Of a stretch of DNA of 64,000 bases, positions 45,109 through 57,123 are shown one piece after another (within the stretch, counting starts at the first letter, position 1; each line of letters opens with the position of its first letter). The notes beneath the pieces were generated by a model. It was given only the letters and a program-made list of their open reading frames with translations. It had not been told where the DNA came from and searched no databases. The translations under genes and the position numbers were made by a program. This stretch comes from Adiantum capillus-veneris (taxonomy: Eukaryota > Streptophyta > Polypodiopsida > Polypodiales > Pteridaceae): positions 88,159,221-88,223,220 of the forward strand of contig CM043956.1 of NCBI GenBank assembly GCA_014529385.2. The letters run 5' to 3'.

Positions 45109-45240
45109 TGACAAAGGAAATTTGGAATGACGGCCTCTACACCAAAACAAACTCCATTGCGCCACAAGGGAAATGAGATGAGGGCACCACCTAGTCTTGG
45201 AAGCGTGGACTAGGACCGCTACACAAAGAGGGAAAGAGAA

Positions 45241-45312
<72 letters not shown>

Positions 45313-46608
45313 ATCACTATGAATGAAGCATTAACCTTAGTGTGTGTACAAGGAATGGATAACTTCAAGCAATCCCAACACAAATAGCATGTAGATTACT
45401 AAACAACAACTGAAGAATTAGCCAAAATCACATCAAGCACTCTCACACACACATAAAAGATCTCTCTTAATTAAAATAAGTAAGAGGAGGGGAGGTTACT
45501 AGCATAAAACAATTTGCACTCTAGAATGTGCAAGAATAGAGTGAATGAATGAGCTTTATGGGCTCATGATGAGTGATACAAAGACTCAATGGGGCTGAGG
45601 GAGACTTGAAATTACAAAGGGGGGGGGGACTCTCTATATAGGAAAGAGAGTGATTAGGAGTGAGGTAAAGATCCAAGTGCAATTTGTACAAATGAAGCTT
45701 GATTAGGGACATTCAACCAATGAAGAAGCTCCTTCCAGGTGATTTGTTGACCAATTTGCAACTAATTGGCTCCATCATCACTTGTGTTGTCTTCACTCCT
45801 TCCTCCATAGCTGGAGTCCAAGAGCGTCCTTATTTTAAAATGTAAAGAATCTACATAAAATCAATACATATCTAGTAATAATAGAAAGGGGTTGAATGAG
45901 AACTTATGAATTACAACAAGATTAAGCATGATTTGAGAGGTGATTAGAAGAGGAATTTGTGATGGTTTTTTGAGCTTGAGAGAGAGGAGAAGGGAGGGGA
46001 GGGTGAGAAGACTAATGGATTATTTTAGAGAAGGACTCAATGTGGAAAAGGAAGGGTGTGTGTGTAAAGGTAGAGGGGGTGGTCTCCACCACAAGTGAAA
46101 AAACCGGCGTCCGCCATTTTGGCCATATCTCCTAGAACGTAGATGCAAAAATTATAAAAAAAATATGGTCGAAATCTATAGCTCATCGGCTACAACTTTG
46201 ATGAGACAACTTTTCTTGGATCGGAGTGGAAGTATTTTTTAAAAATCCAACAAAATCATGTGTTTGTTTCCTTCCTTTACCAAGTCTTCCACCTGGGTCC
46301 CATCTGTTTGAATCATCATATGGCTCCAAAGCCATGATGATATGAGCCACTCATGACCCTTAAATCATGGGTGCATGGCTCCACAACCACATCATATCTT
46401 TTCTTTTCACATTTACATATTTTCCCTTCCCTTTACCACTAGGTTCTCCCTTTCACCTCGGGTTAACTAGTCAAGGAAAAATTTCCATCAAATCATTTTT
46501 TGAATTTTTCCAAGAGGTTGTTCTCACTCTTTCTTTTATTGTAAACCTCTAGAAGCAAGGAAAACCAACAAAATATAGTAAACAAAAATTTGTGATAGGC
46601 TCGGATCA
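45109..46608 (-). mobile_element. 5' LTR of element 1
   Basis: About 1,500 bp, TG...CA, paired with 37414-38880. It holds a (GA)n tract at 45243-45310. The right flank begins with the ACGC target duplication. Confidence 0.85.
45243..45310. repeat. (GA)n microsatellite in 5' LTR of element 1
   Basis: About 68 bases of GA, longer than the 3' LTR allele. Confidence 0.95.
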
Positions 46609-47220
46609 ACGCTTTACTGCCTGCTCCTGCAACTCAATCGGTAATACAGTTAGATCTCTAAGGATTGAACTTTCACTACATACACACTCCCTGTTAGAAC
46701 AAATGATTGTTTTTTTGTTTTTGTAACAAAAATGGACAAAGAAAAAACCAACATACACACTATTTTGTTGGGCTGCACTTCATTTTAAAATAAAATGAAC
46801 ACATGTACATCAAAAGAAGTGTGGTAGTTGATGAGAGGTTGTGGAGATGTAAGAATTTCCCTTGTTCTTTCAGCCGCAAACATAAACACCATACGCTACT
46901 GAAAATGTATCTTTCTACTGAGTGTAATATTTATCCTTATATGTGGTGTGAAGTAAAAAGGAAAAATTTCTGGGCCATTATCCATGCTCTATATATAACC
47001 TAATGCCTAAAATAGAACAAAGATATATACATCCAAACTAAGATAGTACCTAATGAGAGGCAAAATAAAAGGATTTACCGAAGCGTTTATTTCGGCTAAC
47101 CTAAGAGAACCTAAAATTCTACGAATTACACGTTGAAATTGCAACTTAGTACTAACAATTGCGTGTACCTTTTGCCTTGCAAATCAGAATGAAAGGATCA
47201 TACAAATTCTCATGATTCAT
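46609..47220 (-). pseudogene. Leader ORF region of element 2, 5' part
   Basis: From the minus-strand ATG at 47220 (MNHENLYDPF), after one frame change, comes AEINASVNPFILPLIRY ending DVYIFVLF with a TAG at 47007. Next, about 46975-46770, comes AAERTREILTSPQPL ending DVHVFILF. These correspond to parts c and b of the element 1 leader, in swapped order. Towards 46609 the frame SILRDLTVLPIELQEQAVKR continues across the element 1 insertion into 37413. Confidence 0.5.
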
Positions 47221-47276
47221 GCAAATTACTTGACTATTCTAAAGATTGATCCTACATAAAGACATACACAAGTTGG

Positions 47277-47296
47277 CTCCTAAGTGGGGGCACCAA
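47277..47296 (-). other. Primer-binding site of element 2
   Basis: TTGGTGCCCCCACTTAGGAG on the minus strand, two bases inside the 5' LTR end (CGCCTCA). Same type as in elements 1 and 4. Confidence 0.5.
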
Positions 47297-47298
47297 TT

Positions 47299-47459
47299 TG
47301 AGGCGGTCCGGGGCGGGCAGCAAGAAGAGTGTCCTCTAAACACCGTGCTGCTCAATTAGGTTGGGGTTGGAAAAAACAACAAACACAAACACAAAATCGC
47401 AACCTCACCCTACACAAATTTGGGGCACCACCTAGTTTTGGATGCGAACTAGGACGGGT

Positions 47460-47531
<72 letters not shown>

Positions 47532-49242
47532 GCTAGGGTTACTCCTCTAACCATGGTTGGGTTAGATTCTCAACACTTATCTAATTTTTTTTGCTTGGAG
47601 TTATCAAGAAGGTGGTGGGGATAGATGAAGAAAAGAGAGAGGAGAGAAGTGGAGGTGATAGGACTTTTCATAGTAGGTTAGTGTTAGTAAATTAGTAGAG
47701 TTAGTATTTTTATTGATTTACAAATGGAATTGGATATTTACAATGGGAGTATCCATGTAGGATACAAATAAGGAAGAGAAAATTATTAATAGGTAAGAAA
47801 ATATGGATTTCTTACAATGTTGATGCTCCAAGTGTCTTGAGTAGGGTATATTTTGACGCTTGTTGACGGTCCACTAGATTTGACGGTACATTTTTTCTCC
47901 ACTCGTGACCTTCCTTGGGAGCCAAGGTAATTGAATATGAGTAATCAATCACCATGATGCTATCTTTCAAGAGAAGAGGCTGAATTTTGTGGTTTTTTGA
48001 TACATATGGGTAATATGGAGGAGGAAAAATGAGACTAGGTGGTCAATTTTGAAATGGAAGTGTGTGTAGGAGACATGTGTTCACCATGGTTTCTCTTATT
48101 CTTCAAGGTTGAGAAGAAGGTGAGTAGGGTGCAGAGAGGAGTGGTGAGAGAGGTGGGGATGATGAGTGGAGAAGTGTGTGTGAAAGAGGAAAATGATAAA
48201 GTGGAAGAGGGAGTGTGGCTACATAGCATGGGCAAACTAGGGTCCACCAATAAAATCATAGCTCATAGCTCGTAGCTCAAAAAAATATGAAAAAATTTGA
48301 GGAAAACGTTCAGCCAACACGAGCTATAACTTTTGTTTGTATCACTTTTTCAAATTCAGAGAGCAAGTGACCTTTAAAAATTCAGCAAAACCGACTGTCT
48401 TTTCCACAAAGTCCTTGCGGGGTCCTTCTGTGGATGATTCTTTTGAATGCCTCCAAGAGTGAGCCCTCCATAGTACATGCATGCACGCCACATACCCTTG
48501 AAATTATTTGGTAGGTCTATAATTGAAGATATTGTTGAGATAATGATACAAATGAATAGTACAAATAAGGAAATCAAATATTGAGAGGTCTAAAAAAATA
48601 TGTATATGTCAGATATAAATAGTATAGGTGGAAAAAATATAAAGGGATCAAAATAAATATCTCATTATAAGTCTACCATAAAAAGATGATATTTTGGTGT
48701 TCTAATTTATGAGAGTAATAGAGAATAGATGTAGGAAGGAAAAAATCACAATAGTGAAATAATATACACATAAATAAAACTAGATTTTTGAATTTTTGTT
48801 GGGATGGAGTTACACCAAAAATAAGAGAAGCTTGCATGAAATTATTTCTATATGGAATAAAGAGTATGCAAAATGGTAAGAAAAATTGTGGTAATGGTGA
48901 GTCAATGTACATAGCATAAATAACACACCTAGGTAGAAATATTTAAATAAATACCAAAATAATTAAGAAAAATCCTTATATTTAGGCCCTATATACAATG
49001 AAATATTTACACACAAAGAGGCCATAATATATCTTTTTTTAAAATTATTATTTTTATTTTTTTTGTCTCAACTAGCCCAATGACTAGCTAATTGAGGGAA
49101 TTTAAGAAAATATGGGGAAAGTCTCCTAACTCACACATGCCTATGTACAATGAAATGGTAGGGATAGCCACAGTGTTTGGGTGATTTTATTAGGGTGAGG
49201 TAGCTCACTATGGTAATTTGGATAGCCAAAAAATGGCTATGA
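47299..49242 (-). mobile_element. 5' LTR of element 2
   Basis: 1,944 bp, matching 28358-31161 except for a deletion of about 870 bases after the (GA)n tract (47462-47528) and an insertion TTTTATTGATTTACAAATGG near 47708. It starts TCATAGCC on the minus strand where the 3' LTR has TGATAGCC, so the TG terminus has mutated. Confidence 0.75.
47462..47528. repeat. (GA)n microsatellite in 5' LTR of element 2
   Basis: About 67 bases of GA; the 870-base deletion of this LTR begins at its edge. Confidence 0.95.
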
Positions 49243-49399
49243 ATAGCAAGATATTTGGCCCAACAGTCACTTTGGGGAACATCTAGTACGAATCGTACCT
49301 AAAACTGCTAGTACCGCCAGGCTTTTACTGATGCAAGAGTAGCTCTTACTAAAGTAATACCAATCATGTTAGCGATGACATGGACGCAAAAGGGGGGAG

Positions 49400-49571
49400 T
49401 TAGCGAAGATGTTTCCCAATACATTGTACTACTGTTTTTTGAAGGGTTGCCTTGAGAGCCTGATGAAACCAGTCCGCTCCATACAATGCCTCTCCATTTG
49501 GAATGGCTTCCATGGCATCCCACGCAGACTTTATTTTACTCTCAAGATCGTTGGACATCGTGAAAGAAGGA
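49400..49571 (-). other. Candidate last exon of the MULE-like gene
   Basis: After TTCCTAG the sequence is open for about 56 codons: MSNDLESKIKSAWDAMEA, then NGEALYGADWFHQALKATL and the end IGKHLR. The phase fits a donor GAG/GTCTTC at about 49735. The related fragment at 7955-8147 supports it as real coding sequence. No domain is recognised. Confidence 0.45.
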
Positions 49572-51194
49572 GATGCGTGCTAGGAAGCTAGTGGACACTT
49601 TCACAAAAATAACTCAAGCTATGGCAATTTATAGCCACTGTGGTAACATTATATTATTTTATACACGATTTGAAACATAAACAACCAGTACTCAAATATG
49701 AAAAAAAGTTCCAAATGAATGTTGAAGACCTCACTAACACCATCTGCTGCACATATCTCTTCTACGACCTTCGCTCTCAGGGCTAGTGCTAGACTGATCT
49801 TGCGAGTAGCATCCTCGGAAATGGAAGTCCAATACTGTACACGTAGATCATCTCGCATTGTAGCTCTTGCACTGCCTTCAGGAGTGGATGCATCTTTTGA
49901 CTTGAAAGGAGAGTTTGTCATAATTTGTTCTTGAGAAACCGGCGTTACATTAGATACTCCTTCTTTGATTAGCTCCACTTTATACCCCCCTTCATGCAAT
50001 ATTTTCACCTCATCCTCCGATAGGTTGGTGCCCACATGCACGGGCCAAGTGTGTGGTGGATGAAGAGGCTGCGGCTCAATGTTCTGGTCTACTTTATGAC
50101 ACTACAAGACACGATCCAGACAAAACCAAAACCGTTGACGTACCACACCATTTGGATGTTTTTGATATCCTTCAAACGATGGGGCTGGTATACCAAGGTT
50201 AGAACCTTCTATACTGCATCCACACTTGCATCCGCCTCTTGGTGTGCCGCTACATGTGACCCTACTACCTTGTGGAGTTCGACGTATGGCCCACATTGCC
50301 TCATTGACCTTGCGCTCAACTACATACTGCCCGCCAGAACCTATACTTCGTTTTGGGGTTTGTGATATCCCTTCTTTTGCAAAGTTGATCTTACGTGGTC
50401 TTCCACACTTCTTGCGTTCTTTGGTGACCAAGTTGTACTCAGGCCTATGTGATGCATCATCTTCCACATCGATAACCTCATTTGGCTTCCGTTTTTTCCT
50501 TGATGTCTCCTTATCTCCTGTTAATGGAGTTGGTTGTTTATACATTGGAGTGCCCTGAGTAGCCACATTCACTGCTCTAATCACTTGGCTAGGACGTTTT
50601 TCATGGCGTTCCGTAAGCTTTTGTATTGATGGACCCTTCCCAATGTGTTTTCCATGGCTGTATGAAATGGCCTTTGTGCTCTGTAAGATGGAATTTGCAA
50701 GGTTGGTTGTACATGCATCATATAATGATATGCGTTTACGGAAACCCTCCCCTGCTAGCCAACTACCATGCTTGCTCTCTGCAAGGTTAGTGTGTGGAGT
50801 GTTTGCTCCATCAGAGCTACTTTCTATGCATGTCATAATGCCACCCCAATTTGCAATACGAATTTCCCACCAACTAAGCCATGAATCCATGTATGGAATG
50901 TTACGATCTATGCAATGACCGTTACGCCACCATTGGCGTATCAAACGAGCCTCTGCTGCTGCAGCCTCTTTTGTTGGTGCTTGCCTCCACTTCTCACATA
51001 TTTCTTTGTGTGTGTGTCGAGAAGCTTGCACCACATACTTCATTGTGTGTTGATTCAAGCTTTGCTTCCAATGGAAAAGACAAGAATGCTCTCGGCCGCT
51101 CATTGTATTGGTCTTGTCACCACCATTGAAAACAATTCGAACTGCATTCCAATTTGCTTGAGCTTCATCAGCCATGTAGCCAAAGAAATTTGAT

Positions 51195-51290
51195 TTGTCA
51201 TACCCACATGATATCATTACATCATTAAGGCACCCACATGATGCTTTGTCACACCCACATGATATCATTACATCATTAAGGCACTCTCAA
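51195..51290. repeat. Short tandem duplication in the second MULE-like gene
   Basis: ACCCACATGATATCATTACATCATTAAGGCA occurs twice, with a partial third ACCCACATGAT between. It encodes two copies of LNDVMISCG-x-DK, in frame, just before the ADEA motif. Confidence 0.8.
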
Positions 51291-52948
51291 AACAAACATC
51301 GCGTTTCCATGTCTTCCTATTTCGTTTCACAATTTGCAATAGTCAAAAGGTCCTGCATGTTGCAAACAAATTGTTTTAGAGACAGTAAATGGAATGCCAC
51401 AAAGCTCTTAAGATGTGCCATGTACCTTGGATCATAGACATGAAAGGCCATAGTCACCCAATCGTTAACACGTCTGGTGTGATCAAACTGGATCCACGCA
51501 CGTCGAAGATCACCATCCCGATCTGGTCTCATTCGGTTGACTAGGTCCACACCGGATGCTCGACCAATTGTGGACATTTTGAAGAAATAACATTTCTCCC
51601 CCTCCATACCTTGACCAGGAAACCGGCTTCCATGGAAAAACTCATATGTGCAGTCTCGCTTCAGTTTTAGGAGTGCATCAATGCCAAAAGATTCTTTGTC
51701 AACCCCTCTACGTAAAATAGATACTGACCTCCGAAACCTGTCAATGTTAAAAGTGTTTAGATTAAAAAATAATTTAGCATAGAGTTTTGCATCGAAATAA
51801 GAATCTAGGAAATGCTCATACCAGTTATCTTGCACCAATGGGCCCAACTCCTTAGCGATTGCAAATAGTTGTTGCTCGCCTAAAATACCTTCATTGGTGT
51901 TGTTGCGAAGAAGTGTTGTACTTATAGATTCTTTTGCCAAACACATTTGAACCTTCCTGGCTCGAGCGTGTGGGTCAACAGTCAAAATCCTTTGCATCAT
52001 CATCTTGGTGTTGTCTGTTAGTGTTTTGGATGTGCCGCTGCACACATCGTGTCGATGTGTGCCACGATGAATGATGACCCTAGTTGCAGTCTCATCGGAT
52101 GGCATGACATAGTATACTACACAATCACATGTTGCAATACAGAAAGCAATTGCCTTACAAAAATGGCACGTAAGGCTCTTATCTCCAATCTTACAATATT
52201 CCCCATGTCCAATTGCCTTTTGTATGTACCCCTTGAAATGACTTGTATTCGGAATATGGTAATTAACCAAGCGGACACATTGTTCATTCATGCACTTGAG
52301 AGATCCTATGCAATGACTAAGACGCACTACACCTGCAAATACAATATTGAATGTAGTAGGCTTCGACCACAAATGAGGATCATACTTATGCTCCATCACA
52401 TCCATATGGTGCAACTTTCCCATGGTAGGTGGAAATTCTAGAATGAGATCTCCATTGTAAGACCTTGGAATCTCTGTAACTTGTTCCACTACTTTGATTT
52501 GCATTAACAGCTTTGTCAATGTGCCCTTCTTCTAGGCCTGTAAGAGCTTTTGTCTTGTACTCCTTTTGAAGCTGTTTGAGGGCAAAACTCGAGGGGGGGT
52601 ACATAGATCTATTAACTCCTTTGGACCGAATTGCATCTTTGACGGACTATCCACAATGGAAATAGGAATCATGCTAGGTGAGCCGGCATACTGTGTTTGA
52701 TGAGATACGTTGACTTTGTATTTACGTGAAAGCTGCTCATCCAAAAATTTGATGAATTCACCCAAATTGTTGAGAGTCCTCTCAAGAGGCAAATTCATTT
52801 CAATATCACCTACTTCGATAACAACATCTAAAGTTGTAAATTGCATTGGAGAAATTAATTCTAAAAGAAATGATTCAGATATTATGAATTTACCATTGTA
52901 AAAAGGATAAGAAAACTCTTTACCCAAGAAAAATAAAGAGCAATCCAT

Positions 52949-54283
52949 AATAATATGCTAAGAAAATAATTAAGCACAAGATCACATTGTATAAGCTAAA
53001 ACAAATTGATTATATACTTTCCATCGTCACTTCGAAGGCAGAGGGAGCTGGTTTCCAGCTGTTGAGGATATTGTACTTACGGCTACTGGAGGCTAGTTGT
53101 ACGACTGTTCGGGACTATTTAGAGGGGGTATGTTATTTTTTTGTATTGATAATGAATAGTAACTTCGGTGTTCGCGGGTCAAAAAATAATGTTTTACTTG
53201 CTCCCCGTAGGTTGGTACTTTGTTGCTAGCCATTTTTTCACCCCCTAGAACTGGTGGGTGTCGGCTTCCAAGGTACGATTGAGCGGATGGAGAGATTGCA
53301 GCAAATGTACGTGACTTCTCTGCAGATGACGACATGTTATGGGAGAAGCTACCTAGATCAGATTCCACACAGTGGACGCTTGATCGTATGGGCCGGCCTT
53401 ATCGTAGAGGTGTTGAGAGGAGTCCAGCGTTTGCCAGGTGGTAGCATTTGTTTGGTAGTTGTTTTTATTGTTCCTATAAAATTATAGGTATAATAAATCT
53501 AAAGGTAAATTTTTTTTTGTAGATGGCTACTAGGTACCTTCACAGACATGGGAGATGCTGTGTTGGATTGTTTTGCATGAGTTGGGACATTGGGAGCACA
53601 ATGTTTACTACTATGTAGACATTGCATCAGTTGTGAGAAGGATTGGGTAGTTTTCAGTGCTTGTTTGGAGCCAGCTCAGCGCCTACCTTCCGATTTAGGA
53701 TCGACATTGATGTTTTATAGGAGTGTCAGAGCTCAAGTAACTGAGAAACCGTAGCAGGTGTCCGAGCAGCTTCATCCGCTTGACCCACCGTTCTCGACAC
53801 CACTTAGCAGGGCGGGGCAGTAGCAGCACCATATCCCACTTTCACAGCCCCATTTTTGGCATGGCATGCAACTGGACTGTCTCCCAGTGCATTCATTGCC
53901 TCCACATCTGAGGCCCCGCCCGGGGTTGATCCATTGCCTCTTTCACTACCTGCAGCCTCCCCCACATATAGTTCATACCCTTTGCCATTTGGAGTAGTTC
54001 CCCCACCATTTAGTGCACTGCCCCCGTTGGCACAACCTTTGTTTCCTCCCAGAGGATATGGCCCCCCACCGCCCTTCTTTCCTCCATGTCACCCATGATG
54101 TATCACCCCCCATATGTATTTACTTTGGATGCAATGGAACTCATAGATTTGGGGTTTTCTATTTGAAATAGACCGTAATTGTGTATAAGGAACTTCTATT
54201 TCTGTTATTAATAGTGTATTGAATGATTCGCCGGTGTCTTTTTTTTTAATGTAAGTTGGTCATGAAATGACAAGCAAATTTTA

Positions 54284-54332
<49 letters not shown>

Positions 54333-54490
54333 GTAGATTGTCACTTCTTTTGAGAATCCCCTCGCCCGATTCTTAAAAAGCGCTCGCCCAGAAATCGCGT
54401 CCTTCTATCACTTACTTGACATGACTGGCCTGAATTACATTTTAACCCTGACAATCTCATCTCTTTAATAAGGTAGTAGGCCCATTCACA
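52949..54490. other. Unassigned stretch with exon-like plus-strand ORFs
   Basis: Several short plus-strand ORFs between plausible splice sites (GTATGTTATT at 53129, TAG before 53210) encode for example ADGEIAANVRDFSADDDMLWEKL (about 53281-53350) and, further on, a Pro-rich segment to about 54100. None is recognised and stops interrupt them. This may be debris of a gene or transposon. A (GA)n tract lies at 54288-54330. Confidence 0.3.
54288..54330. repeat. (GA)n microsatellite
   Basis: About 42 bases of GA. Confidence 0.95.
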
Positions 54491-54537
54491 ATGGTCCTAC
54501 TATCGACCCATTGTGTATAATGCCAAGGACAGGGCGG

Positions 54538-54538
<1 letters not shown>

Positions 54539-54587
<49 letters not shown>
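54539..54587. repeat. (CA)n microsatellite
   Basis: About 48 bases of CA, the only long CA tract in the window. Confidence 0.95.
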
Positions 54588-54859
54588 TTCACCAGTGTTA
54601 ACCACCGGCATCCACTTCTAGTAGTCATGCATTGGGCTTGTCCGTCCAATAGGAAAAGGGTAAGAGTGATCGCCGATGAGAGGTGCACTCTAACTTGAAC
54701 ATTCAAGGGTTAGTTGGCTAAGCATGGGTGCCCAAGTGTGCATGAGCGAGCTCATATAAAAGTTACCTAAACCTAAAATCACTCATTCTCTCATTTATGC
54801 AATTGAAGAGTGCTCTTGCTCCATCTCCATCTTCTTCTTCATCTCCTTGTGTGTGCATG

Positions 54860-54861
<2 letters not shown>

Positions 54862-54893
<32 letters not shown>
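54862..54893. repeat. (GA)n microsatellite in LTR
   Basis: About 32 bases of GA within the putative LTR of element 5. Confidence 0.9.
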
Positions 54894-54894
<1 letters not shown>

Positions 54895-55123
54895 ATTGCG
54901 ATGACACAACGGTGGTGAGGTGGTTGAGCACGGCATGGCAATATCTCCCTCTTCTTCGTAGCGAGGAATCCTCCACGAAGGCGAGCTAGGGTGGTGAGTG
55001 ACACACCCTTGCTCTCTTGACCTTGCTAGATTAATTTGGTTGTGTGCTTGCAGCCATTTGTGGCTCGCACACAGTATATGGCAAGTCCCTTGCTTTGACA
55101 CATACAACATCTGCGCACATTTT

Positions 55124-55141
55124 TGGCACCGTTGTCGGGGA
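55124..55141 (+). other. tRNA-Asp-like primer-binding site of element 5
   Basis: TGGCACCGTTGTCGGGGA differs at two positions from the tRNA-Asp complement TGGCGCCGTTGCCGGGGA, the primer site used by many Athila/Tat elements. A leader without ORFs follows to about 55930. Confidence 0.7.
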
Positions 55142-55929
55142 GATTCCCTGCACTAAGCTCGAATAGCACTCTATGTTGCTTTATGGTGAAATTTGAGATG
55201 TAGGAAAGGTAGAGAAAGAAGGTGTGTGGCTGTTGAGAAAGATTTGTGAACTTTGTTTTTGCTGAAGTATACTATGTTCTGTTAACAAGGTGTTGCAATG
55301 TACTATTTCTTGTTGATAAGATGTTAGAATTAAGGTGTTAGATCTATAATGTTAGACTTCTAAGGTGCAGTAAGTAGATTTGTTACTTAATTAGTTGCTG
55401 TAGTACTGTGTTAGTGTATAACAATAGCTCTATTAGTTTCAAGTAGGTAGTTTGGGTGTGTACACGCGCATGTCCAGTGCGACCACGACGACCTTATCCC
55501 AAAAAAATAAAAAATTTTATTTTTTAAAAAAAATAAAAAAATTAAATTTAAAAGGAAGGACTGGGATTGAGAACATTCCCCAAGCCCAAGACCGAATGAT
55601 GTATTGTAAAGCACACTACCACCCCCTGAGCGATGCGTTGGTTTCGAGCTATCACACGCTCTACTCCAAAAATCGATCATAAAAAGACACTAAAAAACCA
55701 TAAAAAAACGAGTGAAAACGAGGTGCAAAACGCCTAAAAAATCAAGCGGTTAACCTTCATGGTATTCGCCAATGCTTGTAGGGTGTCAAAGGCATATGAA
55801 TCTGCGCTGTGGTCGTGTGCTAGAGGTCGAGCAACTAGCGGGCACCTCCACATTTGCAGGTTCTCAATACCCACCTAACTTAGGTTCTGGGCCCTCGCCG
55901 AGGACCTAAGGTAGTACAACCCAAGACCC

Positions 55930-57123
55930 AAACATAGTGGCTAGTGACTCTTCATCCGACTACAGTATTATGGAACAACATCCTACACCAAACCCCAAGC
56001 AAGTAAACAAAAACGTACCTGTCTGAGCCCCACAGCCTGGATCTAGTGTGTTTAGTCGCTTTATAGAAACCTTTAGTAGAGCTACTCGCTCTGAACCTAT
56101 GGCTAGTGAAGTTAACGAAGGTGAGGGAGAGGTATATTCGCCTTTTGTATCTTAGGGGGAGCCTATACTCCCCAAGAGTGTCCACATCAATATCCTTACC
56201 CCTGCTTTTATGGAAAACCCTGCAAAGCAATCACTCCCCAAAGTTCTACTACCCGATGGTAGGAGTCTTGGGGAGGTGCAAGAAATTGAGCGCTATATGC
56301 AAGCGGCTAGGGAGAGGGAAATTGAGAGTTTCCTCAAACAACACCGAGCCACAAAGGGAAAGACCCCTGGGACAACAGACATAGCAATCGAGCAATCGAG
56401 TGCTCTTGAGCTAGTAGGCAATGTGGATCAAGCTGTGGGGAACAACTAGATGCTTCCACCTCAAGGGAAACCGCTAGTATGCAGGGCCTAGAAGGGTTAT
56501 TTCTCAACAAAAACTGGGAATATGACCTACAAACTAAAACCTTGATTTACCTATACACACGTTACACATACCATATAGGTTGGTAAGAAGTTGTACAATC
56601 TACTTCCAGTGCCACCAGTCTAGAGGATCGACAACATGTGGTCTGCAATGTCATCCATAGCACCATCCAATCGTAGAGGCAAAACAGAGGGATTAACATT
56701 CTTTCAATGGGTCTTATGAGATTCTTGGATATGGGCAAGGCTAGACAACCGACACTATCACAAATGGAAACTCATTCAGTGAGTCCAATGGACCCTTTAC
56801 ATATTGTGTTGCCTGGAGTTTCGGTACAGTCTGAACCCACAAGTAGTAGTTTTACTTTTCCAAATCTAGCTCATCTTTCCCTTGATGACACCACGGCTAC
56901 CATGCCTACCCCAATGATGTGCATGCCAAGAAACATGCCATGGACCTCATTTGTTAGTAAAGCACCACTACATGGTAGCTCACAACAGTACCTACAAGTG
57001 TGTACCAATCATATACACCTACGGGTCCTCGTACGCATGTAGCCCCTACCCCTCCCATTGTTTCAACAACCTATGCTCCATGACCACAACACCCAAGATC
57101 TTATTTCAACGGGACCATACCGG
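55930..57123 (+). pseudogene. Gag N-terminal part of element 5
   Basis: Broken frames include LLPDGRSLGEVQEIERYM (56210-56449) and a Pro/Thr-rich segment from 56707. No capsid core yet. The reading frame with GPRTHVAPTPPIVSTTYAP ends at 57123, where element 4 is inserted, and continues compatibly from 60961. Confidence 0.5.

Larger units (their letters stand above)
37414..46608 (-). mobile_element. Ty3/gypsy element 1 (inner), TSD ACGC
   Basis: A 9,195-bp element with LTRs 37414-38880 and 45109-46608 that start TGATCCGAG and end TTTGTCA (5' LTR) or TTCGTCA (3' LTR) on the minus strand. It is flanked by ACGC on both sides (37410-37413 and 46609-46612). The order on the minus strand is primer site (45085-45104), leader ORF region, gag, protease, reverse transcriptase, two RNase H domains, integrase and polypurine tract (about 38883-38893). 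The two LTRs look highly similar by eye, suggesting a fairly recent insertion. Confidence 0.85.
28358..49242 (-). mobile_element. Ty3/gypsy element 2 (outer), interrupted by element 1
   Basis: LTRs at 28358-31161 (3') and 47299-49242 (5') share their termini (minus strand start TGATAGCCG at the 3' LTR, end CGCCTCA in both) and most of their sequence. Between them, on the minus strand, are primer site, leader ORFs, gag, protease, reverse transcriptase, RNase H and integrase, all broken by stops or frameshifts. The flanks give CTAG (28354-28357) versus ATAG (49243-49246), at best an imperfect 4-bp duplication. Element 1 (37414-46608) is inserted in its leader. Without the insert it would be about 11.7 kb. 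Confidence 0.75.
49400..52948 (-). pseudogene. Second MULE-like transposase gene, different C-terminus
   Basis: One frame from 52948 to about 49737 with three TAG stops (52532, 51317, 50102), paralogous to 20786-23983. It has GSLKCMNEQC and HRGTHRHDVC (N-terminal finger region), IQFDHTRRV (first Asp candidate), YMADEAQANWNAVR (second Asp), CLFHW and TNLAESKH (Glu candidate, kept here). A lysine-rich linker (SRKKRKPNEV) and WAIRRTPQGSRVTC follow, matching the paralogue. It then diverges: no SWIM finger. Instead it encodes VQYWTSISEDATRKISLAL and, after a likely intron (donor near 49735, acceptor near 49572), a final exon ending LQKTVVQCIGKHL with TAA at 49400. A 45-base tandem duplication sits at 51195-51290. 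Confidence 0.6.
54490..55118 (+). mobile_element. Probable 5' LTR end of element 5
   Basis: The sequence before the primer site at 55124 has LTR-like content: a (CA)n tract (54539-54587), a TATA-type motif CATATAAAAG at 54752, a (GA)n tract (54862-54893) and an ACA end near 55118. The 5' boundary is not determined, and no partner LTR lies in the window. Confidence 0.45.

Noticed and set aside
49649-49737. C-terminal extension of the 50041-49649 ORF past GVSE
   Set aside because: A hydrophobic, AT-rich tail typical of intron read-through; a donor at GAG/GTCTTC followed by the 49571-49400 exon fits better.
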